In this document: piece after piece, positions 47,176 to 57,801 of the stretch
How positions within the stretch are numbered: position 1 is the first letter of the stretch
Layout: each line of letters begins with the position of its first letter
Assembly: GCA_002917075.1 (NCBI GenBank)
Contig: NTMA01000074.1
Span: 141,810-205,809, forward strand
Direction: 5' to 3'
DNA length: 64,000 bases
Source: Hawksworthiomyces lignivorus
Lineage: Eukaryota > Ascomycota > Sordariomycetes > Ophiostomatales > Ophiostomataceae
Notes under the pieces: generated by a model
What the model was told of the DNA's origin: nothing
The model's database searches: none
What the model saw: the letters and a program-made list of their open reading frames with translations, nothing else
Translations under genes and position numbers: made by a program

Positions 47176-50100
47176 CTGTTTCTTCCTCTGCTTCTGCCCC
47201 TTCTTCCTCCGCTCCCGTAAAATCCGTTAGGCAACCAAATACCGCGTCTTCTACTTTTTGGAGTCCGCCGAAAAGCGTGAGTAGAGAACCGCAGTGGACT
47301 GAGGAAGGAGAACGTTCGATAGCAGGGTCGGTGGTCTGTTTCGTGCAGTGAGACTGTGCACACGGGGACCTAGACCAGAGCATTGACAGCCCAAACAATG
47401 AAGACAACTGCTAAAGATCACCGATGTCCCTTGGCCAATCACTACATCCGCTGGCTCTGATGACAGGTCATCAGCGGGTTGTGGAGCCGCGCAAAATTGG
47501 TCAAGCTGGGCTTGCGCTGGCCGATCCCGACAAAACGCCCAACTTTTTCGCTTTCTTTCATTCCCTTCATATGCTTATGAACATTGCCGAGGACGTGAGG
47601 ATGATCCGAGGTGTACGATTGCTCCAGGTCGGTCGCTTCTCTAGTCCGGCACCTTTAAAATTTGATGACATGACAAGTTTGGCAAGAAAGCCCTGCAAAT
47701 ACTGCAAGCCCCGAAAAATATACCGTATTCCAGTACATGCCCGTCTTACTTGCTCTCAACGCCCTACTCAGATTCTGCACCTTCTGACACGCGATGTTTA
47801 GTGTTAATGGCTGCTTCTCGTCGGGCCAGCCGTTCACTAGCGCCAGGCGGTTGCAACAAAGAGGCCTCAGCCCAACAAGCACGGCTAGATAACAATAGCC
47901 AGTGGATAAGAGACTTCAAAAATTGAAGGCACTAGAGAGTATTGAATACTACCACTCATGCGTGTGCGCACATCTGAATAGGGGACGGTAGGTGCCAGAG
48001 ATGCATCCCCCTCAACCTTGCATCACTACTTCGTAGTAACAACGTAATGCGAATCCCTCCATTCCCTTGGGTGATGACCGAACGTTCCTTCAATTACCAA
48101 TGGGGCTGACAGAGGCTATAAGCTGCGCGTGTAGCAGCCTTTACCGGCTAAGGTTGTTGTCCTTCTCCTTCCTGATTTTGCAGAAGAATATATAAGCCAA
48201 GAAGAGGCATTCACACTGAAAAGGGAAGTTGAGAGTGGGGGGCTGTGGCTCACACACAAAGGAACAAAGTGAGCCTTTGCACCAACAAACACGGTATGAG
48301 ATGGCTGCCAACAAAGCAGATCTTGGGTTGACAGATACGCTCCCAACAGCCTGAAATGACCAGGATCTGGAGTTCTGGGGTTTTCAGCTCTGACAGAAAG
48401 AGTGCCATTATTGTTTACGTACATGGCATTTATTGATATTGTTATTCATATTTTGTTTTTTATTGCCTCGCGAACGAGAGATATCTCCAGGTTGTCGGTG
48501 ACCATCTGAGATGAGGCCAGCACTGTATCTCCGCTGGTGAGCTCTTTAATTGGTGCCAGTTCCATTTACACACATAATAGATGCGACCTCGAGATAATAC
48601 TGATAACCTGGAGACCCGACAACCGCCTCGTTGCCGCTCATCGCTGTCTATCCAGAACCAGTTTTCTCCCTCAGCCTTAAGGACTTGGTTTCAAGCGCCT
48701 TATTAAAGAAGGTATGCCAAGTAGAAGTCATGGGTTGCTTTGTACGCAGGAGGGGAAAGGGGTCCTTTTATTAAGAAGTGTCCTTTTAAGACGAGGATGT
48801 CCTTGGTACGCTCTTCCCCGCCAAGCTCATTTAAGAGTGTAAACATGACCGGTCGACTTTTTGAAGTAACCGCAGTGACTTCGGTCTACGCTGCTACAGT
48901 ATTATGTCACGATCGAAGTCCCTGGCTTAACGATTTTGGGATCATGAGGACTCTTTTCGTAAGAGCCTGGTCTCCGCTGGCAGAAAAATACGACGCAAAT
49001 GTCGTCAGTGGCACACAGAAACCCCTCATGTCGTTAACGTGTTACATATGCGCATGCGACCGATCAACCTCGCAATTTGAGATCTCTCTACTCAAGCATG
49101 AATCCGACCAAGGAGCAGCGCACTGCCTTCGATGCGCCTTGCGCCGGAATACTTGATAAAGTAAAATGACTCTACTCATGCAGCTTCCTTCAGCACAGCA
49201 ATGTGCTTGTATACGTAATAATTACGCACCGCCATTTCTCGTCCCCAGGCCACAATCAATTCGCTGGCCCATATGACAGCATTTGTCTCTCTGTCGGGAA
49301 GGCGGCATTGCTAAGCTTGTAAGAATGGCAGGGGGCTTAAACCGGGCTCACTGGCACAGGAACCACACATGTTGCGGGGCGGGGTTGTGTTCATCTAATG
49401 AATATTACTGCTGCGAACATAGAAAACGGTCAGAAGAGCCAGTAAAGACATATCGTGAGGCATCGCTTCAAAGAACCCTATTCAGCTGCGTCACCACATC
49501 TGTTTCCTGTGTAATGCAAGTAGGAACAATTACAGCTCCAAAATGGGAAGACATTTCCTCCGCATCAGACGGTCGGCGACGTCAGACCTTTTTTTCTTAC
49601 GACCCGTGAGCTTCCTCCGTGGATTCCTAGTGGTGAGCCACCTCATGCTCACATCGTTCTCTTATAAGCCTTTTCTTAGAGCCTTTTTTAACCGGCACTG
49701 CATCTCTGTTCATGATCTTGGGTCTGTGTGAAGTATCTTGCTGTGTTTGGGCTTTGGAGATTCAGCTTTTTGCTAGAATCACCGTCTATCTAGGAATAGC
49801 TGAGCAGACCCACTAGATGGCACACCCAGATGGGGCAATTCGTGCAGTTGCTGCGGCGGGCGTTATTTTCCATGCAGTAGCCTAGATCATTGACGGATAC
49901 GGGAGATTCTCGTCCGTCGTAAGATTCCGAGAATACCTCGCCACCGTATCTTTTCTAGAAGGAAAAAAAGTGTCTGGGAAAAAATTCGATTGCTTATTTC
50001 CACATTCCAATTTTTCGATTTCCGATATCCGGCGACGGCAATACGAACAGGAGCGTATCGTAGCAGCACGTTTTATGATAGGAAGTGTAGTTCCAACTGT

Positions 50101-53100
50101 GAAACATTTCCCCCGAGATTGCGAGCGAGTTTGCTCACCTTGACTCCTCTTTTTTATGTGGCATCGTTGAGTCAACTATTCGCAGCGAAAGAAACTGCGA
50201 GTGGGTTACGGAGTAGATTACAGAGTATTGATACGCAAAGACAAGAAAGCAATAAGCTGGCAAGGAAAAACGCAACTGATGCCGGCACCGATTCGGCATG
50301 AGATTTCTTTCGAAGAAAAATGCAGAACGTGTAAATTGAATACACATTTTTTCCACCGTCTGGTGAAGTATTCTTGATTGCCTCTATCTTTACTACCCGT
50401 CTTGGCCTTTAAGGAGCACCAAGTAGAGAATCGGGTTTACGCCAATCATGACGCAAACCCTGGCTGCCGCATTGCTGCGCGCAATATTGTAGAGCCTCTC
50501 TAGTTGCACGCGGATTAAGGCTTCGCCAGAAACAATGCGCTAATTCGGAACAGATTGGTGGGACCACAATCGGCGTCGACAGAAAACTGATATGGCTCTA
50601 TGGATATGAATAAGCGTACTGGGAAATGCATGTAAAAATTGCAGTTCTTGGAAACTTTTCAATTTATAAGTGGGATGCCCGGAGAGGAAAGGGCAAAATC
50701 TCGGTAAAGATGTACCGCAAATTCGCCAGGAGGCGAATGGTGAGCGGCGAAGACTCAGTACTCCATGACTCGAAGCGGAATTCTGCTCAGTGGGCCTGAG
50801 GAAAAATTAAACACGATCTTCTCCTATGTCACAAAAGGCGACAAAAAAAGGTGGAATACGAGTAATAGGTGAGAAAGAAATGGATCAACGGCATTCATTC
50901 GGGATGCCTCCGGAGAATACAGCGAGGAAACAAGAAAAATGTGAGAATAGAAAACCAGAAATCGGGGTTTTATATTTACACTTGTATGCGGTGACATGTT
51001 TTTGGTGTACTTTCGGCGGGATTCGGCATGTCGGCTAGCCTAGTATTGGGATAACCTTCACTATTTGTGCTATCCCTTAGAGAAGGCCTTGTAGTAGGAA
51101 GATGCTATAGCGACTAGCGGGCTATCTGCCTTTTCCGTTGTGGTAGGAAGACAAAAGTTATTTATCTGCAATAGTTGTAGGAGCCTACAATGGCAACATG
51201 ATTCCCGACTGCAGCGTTCGTGAGAAACGAGCATTCATCTTTGTACAGACATACTTTGAACACATCCAAGGCTGTTTAGCGCTGATTTGCCAAGGGCAGC
51301 TTGTTATCTATGTATTGCTGCTGGTTCCACCCACTCGGAAGACTAAACCTTACTTTACTTTGTAGGTTTTCTAGAGCGGACCCACTGTTCGAGACGTTGG
51401 TCCATCCTGAGCCAAGAAATGCCACCCAAAGGACGGCGAAGGTGAAGGTGGATCGAAGATTGGGTCCAAACTTAGCTAACACTGCACAGGGGCAAGTAGG
51501 CTAGATAATGCATCATATCCCACTCTTACAAGTCGCCCGTATGGCTTCATGTTTGTGGTTAATTACGACATACCTTATACGTACTTCAAGGCTCTCCTCA
51601 GCATTTCGAAGTTCTTCCATGAGACTGGAAATCAGGCCCGAAGTTTCCGATTCTTTGCCATCCGTAAAGTTTCTAAGACGTTTGTATTTGCAAGTCACAA
51701 AATAGGAGGTAGCGAGACGCTTATGATTGATGACTGGAAGAATGAGCACAAAAATTGAGTTTTTAGGTCAATGATATCATACATAACTAAGCATCAAGCC
51801 TGATAGATAGCAAGACCGCGCAGAGGTTCTAAACTAGACTTGCGGCGCATGAGTATGAACTCTCTGATCGTATCCATTTTTTCTTCGTTAGTTCAGACAC
51901 GTCCAATGCCTGACATGGATGTCATCGACTCTTATCACCGCGCGTCAGATTCAGTTGTGTATGTTGTAACACGAGTAGCTTGCACCGTGTGCTAACGTTG
52001 CAGCTACCCAGCGGAGTGTCCGTGGCATCGCACACCTCAGTGCGTGTCCCTATCAATAATGAAAACAGACCGCGTCCTTTGCCATCTCCACCTTATGAAA
52101 CGTCCTCCCTCTCATCCCTTCCATGAGGCTTTTTGCCCGTATACGTTTGATAAAGTCAGCCTTAAAATATATCCCTAGAACGGGATCACTAAGGGATAGC
52201 AGAGTTTGTTATTCATATCAGTGTCTTCTAATTTTAACTGATCGCCTCCTGCTTGGAGTTGATTGGTGTTGATGTTATTCCACTTTGGTCCATCGAAGAC
52301 TCACATAGAGGGTTCGGTGGGTATCAAACCCACCCAATTGCATCAACCAAGAGTCAATCGGGACGGTCGAAAGCGGTGCCTTACATATGCACGTCTAGGG
52401 CTAAAAAAAAATTGCAGAAGCAGAAAAGAGATAACATGCAAAGTACCACACTGGTTCCAGACCCGTCGCTACCGAGCGAACTTTAATATGACGGGCTTTT
52501 AAAAGTTGCAAGGGTGGCAGACCGCGGGAACGGGATCCAGAGACGGAATCTAATTGGCAAAATGGGTGAGGAATGGTGGCGCAGTCTCCCGGTTCTTTTT
52601 CACATGCAGGAGAGATAAACGCCCATTTCGGGATATCTGTCGCCCAGGCTGTTCCCTTGCGGGCGAAGTTCATTTGGTTATTGATTTTGTCGAGTCGATC
52701 AATCTCAAACACACTGGCAAGACTGAACAAGGCAGAATCAATCAAGCTTTTTGCCCTCTGGTCAGAGCCCATATACGGGTCTAGCTAATCCCTCGAGTAA
52801 GACTCGGGTTCTCGAACATGCCTGCATATAAGAGCTAGCTTTATTCCGTGCCTGTGGGCACTCAAAAGTCTGCGAGGGAGTTGGCTATGCGGGCTGCCCG
52901 AATTCCTCTCTAGACGAGAGCTACGGCTTTAGTTTCTAAGAGCATTATGTAAACAAGATCAAGAATAGGACGGTCATAATAATGGACCGACTTCACATGA
53001 TTTTGTCTTTATAAGCATTGTCTTGCGTACCTTTGATGAATGTGCTCCATGTGCTCATATGCTCTCTGTATGAAGATGATTCCAGAAGGTTTAAGCAAAA

Positions 53101-53572
53101 TAAGCAACAATGGCAGTCGGTCCTTCTTTTGAATAGACGATGTCGAGTAGAGACTCAGGACAATATCAAATGATAATCATACGGAGGAAGAGCAAAAGAG
53201 ATATTGTCTAGTTCTAAAAATGTAGACAAATGGCAAGTAAAGCAAGTTTTGTACAGAGTTGGAATTGTACCCCCAAGTCCATAGACAGGAGAGAGAAAAA
53301 GGAAGCCAGATCGCAAAAGGACACAACTCCAGCATTAGAATCATGCATCCAAAAAGAAAAATGGACAGACAGGACAGGTTATTCTGATCTTATGAGACCA
53401 TTCCCCAGCACCTCACTGTGAGCATGTGAAAAAGAGACTGAGAGCAAAGGGGGAGAGAGGCAGATAGAGGAGGGAAAAGTTGAGGAGGGGAAATAGAAAG
53501 GCTGGCCAGCCTGAAATGGGGATGTGAACGATCTATCATGCAACCTTGCGCACTGAACCATCTTGTCGGTCC

Positions 53573-56098
53573 TCAGGATTCTTCGCCAGCCTGTGTTGCG
53601 TTGTCTGTTGGCCGCTTCCATGTACGCAGGTGGCCTGTGGAGCCTTTGGTCAGTATCTTTTATGCCCATTGCTTTGATTTATGGCCGGTCTCTGGGATGT
53701 TTCTCCCTGTTGACGTAACTCACCTGTTTTGCTGCTGATTATTATGGACCGGTCTGTGAATCCCAGCCAGCAGAGAGGGTCTTTGTCTACAACCTGAGAC
53801 TAATTGACGGGAGGGGGGAGAAAGTGAGAAGCCACCAAGTCAGCTTTCAAGCAGTTTGACTAGATATAAAGTAATAGAATAAGGAGGTCCGAAGAGAAAC
53901 TTACGCAGACAGGTGGCAGAATGGCTGTGCGAGCGCGTGGTTCGACCGGATGCACACGCCCATCGCCATCTACAATCACATAGTCATCGTCGTCGCCCTC
54001 GTTGCTGTCTCCGTTCACGGCTGTCGCGGATGAGCGCTGGCCGCCACCAGACTGCGTTCTTGAGGCTGTAGAGGCACCACGCTGGTGTCTGGCTCCCGAG
54101 CCTGCGCCTCCATTAGAAATGATCGCTGCGTGGATGTTGGAGCTGCTGGTCGTCGTAGCCACCTTGGGCCGGATCAGCATGCCGACGCTGAAGTCCCAGA
54201 GGCAGAGACGACCATCTTCGCCGACGCTGCCGATACGATAGATGCGGTCGTCGCAGCGCCAGGGGTCGAAGGCGACGGCCGTGACCCAGGAGTGGTGGCC
54301 CTGGCAGCGAGCAACAAGAGTGGCGTCTGCTACCCGCCAGATCGATAACAGGTCGTCCTGACCACCCGTGACGACGTACTTGCCATCAGGAGACCAACAT
54401 ACGCAGGTGAGGCCGCCGTAATACGAATAGAACAAGCCGATGAGTCTAGAGAGAGAGGTTAGCCAAGAGACAGAAGGCGACAAAAATAACGAAAAGGAGA
54501 GTATAGGGTGCCGGGAACATGACTAGAGGAACGCACTCTTCACGTAGGTAGTCAATAATCCGCAGAGACCCATCTTCCGATACTACGGCAACCAAAGTCT
54601 GCTCAGGCGCGAAGGCGAAGGCGTTGATGCGCTGGTTGGACAGCTTCCAGAACGCAAATGGATTGGTCTTCTGCTGGAGTCTGTTGGTGTGGATGGACCG
54701 TTCAATCTGGATGTGCGTGCGGGCATCGTGGCTGTTGGACAGGCGCTTGCGATTGGCTTCGTCCTCGTCGAATATGAAGGCGGCGTCTTCCTTCTCCTTG
54801 TCGAAGATGACCAGCGAACCGTCCATGAAAGCAGCCATAAACAGGTTCTCGGAGTTGGGCATCCAGTGGATCTCGGATACAGGGGTGCCGCGAATGATGC
54901 CATTCTTGTTGAGGCGGGTGTAGCGTTGCGAAATGGGCTCCCACCAGATGATTTCGCCCGTGGAGAATCCCATTATGACGTCGATGTGCGACGGGCTCTT
55001 CGTTAACTTGTTGATGTCGTGGCAGAGGCAGTGAGCTTTGGTGAACAGGATCTTAGTCAGGTAGTCAGCTTTCTTATCGGAGGACATATCAAGCCACTGG
55101 AAGGCGCGGTTGATGTTGGCAAAGACAAAAAGGCCAGTTTGCGGCCGCTCCTGCAGCCGCTTTGTGAGCGCGTCATTGACGATCACGCGCGAGATGAACG
55201 ACGAGTTGCTCTTGGTCACGTTGTTCTTGGGCTTGCGCTGCTTGTTGCCGCCGGCCTTATTGCCGATGCCCGCGAGGCTTGCAAGGCCGCCCGTCGCCGG
55301 CGATGCTGCCGAGTTGCTCGTTAGAGGGTTGGGCGTGAGGTGGGTGGCGTCGGTCGCCGCTGACACCGCTCCAGCGGATGCCAGGGCGGTATCACTGCCA
55401 CCAGACATGGCGCTGGTTGTGTTGATACTCAAGCGGCTGGTGCCCGAGTCTGCTGCCGGCCCGCTGCCCGACTCACTCTCGTTCGGGTGCTCTTCCACCG
55501 GTGCAAACGGTGTGCTCGTGGAGCCGACCCCAGTAGCTGTGCCAGGGGGGGAGATCGCGCTCCCGCCGCCGCCGCCGCCGCCGCCGGCCCCCGACAGGAG
55601 CAGCGACAGGGCGCGCGGCCGCGGCGGATCAACGAACATTAGCGGGGACACCTTAGTGCCAGCGGTGGCTGGTTGGGGGGTCGTCGCGAGCGGGTTCGGG
55701 TTTATGACGGGGGCCTCGGAGGGGTGGGGCGGCGGTGTGGCCAGCAAGAGGTCTTCTTCTAGAACATACATACCTACAGGTCGCGCGGTGGCCTCGGTTA
55801 GCGGTGAAGGCACAATATGGTGCCGGGGGAGAGGGGAGAGGGGAGGGGGGGGGGCGGGCTGGTGCACTAGGGCGACCTACCCTCGCCGACGAGAAACTGG
55901 CAGTCGGGTCCCGTTGGATTGCTCAGAATATTGTTCGTTTCAATCATGGGGACAATCTGTCCGCCGATGTAGGCTCCGCCATTGTAGAGCATCTGGGTCG
56001 GATACCGGGGTGGGGGCGGTAGGACGCTTGAAGTGGTTAAGGATAAGCTTCAAAGCACAAAGATCGTGGCCTAGAAGATGAGAGAAAACCTACAACAT
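53573..56098 (-). CDS. creC: CreC-like WD40 catabolite-repression protein
   Basis: Six exons: 56098-56094, 56026-55881, 55773-54537, 54445-53905, 53793-53724 and 53634-53573, giving 686 residues with all phases consistent. The first coding exon is only ATGTT; it joins a second exon to give [10 protein letters not shown], the expected CreC start. Other CreC blocks are [53 protein letters not shown] and [11 protein letters not shown]40 units include [32 protein letters not shown] and a terminal GHLRTWKRP. In Aspergillus CreC stabilises the deubiquitinase CreB and is required for carbon catabolite repression; its animal relatives are the USP-activating WDR20 group. A Gly/Ser/Pro-rich insert sits between the ATPPP block and KPKNN. 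Confidence 0.93.
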
Positions 56099-57242
56099 GA
56101 TTGCTAGTGGTGGAGCTGGCCGCCAGGCTGTTCCTTTTGCGCTTTCGGTGTTCCCTGTATGGTTTTATCGTTTTTCGTATCGCTATTCCCCTGTCTTTCC
56201 AATCAGGGGCGCTCCGCCAAGTCTCGCTTGCGGTGGGCAGGCAGGTTGCGGCGCCGCTGCAGTCGCTGTCGCTGTTATCACTGCTGGAGTCGCTGCTGGA
56301 GGTCGCTGCTGGAGTCGCTGCTGATGCTGCTGGCTGCTGTTGGAGCTGCTGGTGCTGCTGGCTGCTGTCGGAGCTGCTGGTGCTGCTGCTGCAGTACGAA
56401 GTATATACTGCTTTCAGATCGCTGCAGCTGGTGGCGTCTTCCCGAGTTCCGTTTTGTCTCCGGGCTCTCTCTTTGCCTGCCTTGTCGGCGCAGAACGCAA
56501 TATTCTCAGTGAATGGTGAGAGCCTCCAGCAAAGATTCGTCTTCCCCACGCGACCTCGTCTTGTAATCTATCGCCTGACCTGTCGCAAAAACGGGCGACC
56601 AAATATTTCTGGTTTATCTGTCTCCACGGACTGCCTTTTTCGGATTTTGTACCTGACCGAAGCTGTTTTGCGCAGAGGAATGCAGTGCAACGGCGACCTT
56701 TTTTTTTTCCTTTAGCCGTCGTCGCACAAATGGCCAGAAATTGAATGAAGAGCAGAAAGATCTGTATGAGGGCGAGAGAGCGGGTTGTTGTGTGAGAATT
56801 GGAGAGAAGAGTGCAGGCGACAACAGAAATAGGATCGTGCCGTGTGCGGCAACCCTTTCTTTTTATTCTAATGCTACGGTAATATATTGGCGATTGGAGG
56901 TCTTGGAAAACGGGGGAAGGGGAAGATCAGGTCTGGTTTGGGAAACGCACACACTACAAAGGAGGAGGAGGAGGAGGAGCAGGAGGGCAAGTGAGGAGGC
57001 AGGGGAACGATCGTTAGAAAAGGACGGGGTTTAGCGCAAGACTCAAACGTAGGCGATAGGCTATAGCGACGAGGCGGATATCCGGGCAGAGCCAGCGATG
57101 AAGAAAAGCGCTTGCTCTATCATCATTCCATCCGCTTCTGAGCCCTCTCTCTCACTCCCCCAAGCCCATGGGTCGAGGGCAATGGGCGCGCATGGCTTTT
57201 GTGGGGTAAAAACGGAGCTAGCTGGTCTGTTTTTCACTGTAG

Positions 57243-57253
57243 CTGGGGCGGGG
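57243..57253 (+). promoter_or_regulatory. possible paired CreA (SYGGRG) sites
   Basis: CTGGGG and GCGGGG overlap by one base. Both fit the SYGGRG consensus of the carbon repressor CreA. They lie about 1.15 kb upstream of the creC start codon. Such six-base sites are frequent by chance; only the pairing makes it notable. Confidence 0.25.
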
Positions 57254-57548
57254 TAATCTGCATCATGGCGCAAAGAGAAGCTGACGTGGTGAGGAGAGCC
57301 AACTGTTGGTTGCAAATACAGGCCAGGGGTTGCGCTCTAGCGGAGAGGCTTGCGGAGTATGCAGAGAGCGCGAGGACCTTTATTGGACGGCCACAAAAAA
57401 GCCCTTTTTTCCGCATTTCAACTATCGTCAACTAGATTGAATGCGTCTTCGTGGCATTAGGTTATTTTATTCAATTAAAAACTAGTAATTATGTGTGGGA
57501 GGTAAGGCTAAATCTACAAGAAGCAAAGCAAGCCCGGGAGGGCAACAC

Positions 57549-57572
57549 AAAAAAAAAAAAAAAAAAAAAAAA
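57549..57572 (+). repeat. poly-A tract, 24 bases
   Basis: Uninterrupted run of A about 230 bases past the proposed Gem1 stop codon. Confidence 0.9.
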
Positions 57573-57801
57573 CACAGAGGGAGCTGGGTATCATGAGGAT
57601 GAGCAGGGGACATCCGCAACACAAAATGCAAGCATGTAGAAGGACTTCGAATGCTTTGGCGGGGGAAAGGCAGTGGGTGACGAGAATACGAGGGGAGGAA
57701 AAAGAAGGGCTACGGGGGCTCTGTCGGAAGAAACTAGGTATGCGAATATGCAAAGCAGCTATGTGCGGGAATATGAGACCAGAACAAGCCAGGCTAGCAG
57801 G

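Larger units (their letters stand above)
44869..53572. other. longest gene-poor region (8.7 kb)
   Basis: No gene is supportable. The longest frames are 120-160 codons, lie on both strands and show neither family motifs nor paired splice sites. The stretch contains a G14 run, a T22 run and a hairpin at about 52315-52340. I recognise no reverse transcriptase, transposase or terminal repeats. It holds the arrestin promoter at its left end and the creC 3' flank at its right. Confidence 0.5.
56099..57801. promoter_or_regulatory. creC upstream region and Gem1 3' flank
   Basis: Both neighbours are read leftwards, so this holds the creC promoter. On the plus strand the stretch 56270-56400 is a GCTGCTG-rich, imperfect triplet repeat. 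No gene is supported; frames there come from the triplet repeat. An A24 run is at 57549-57572. Confidence 0.45.

Noticed and set aside
52310..52345. Hairpin resembling a tRNA T arm on the minus strand
   Set aside because: The stem and 7-base loop fit, but no matching acceptor, D or anticodon arms are found at the required distances.
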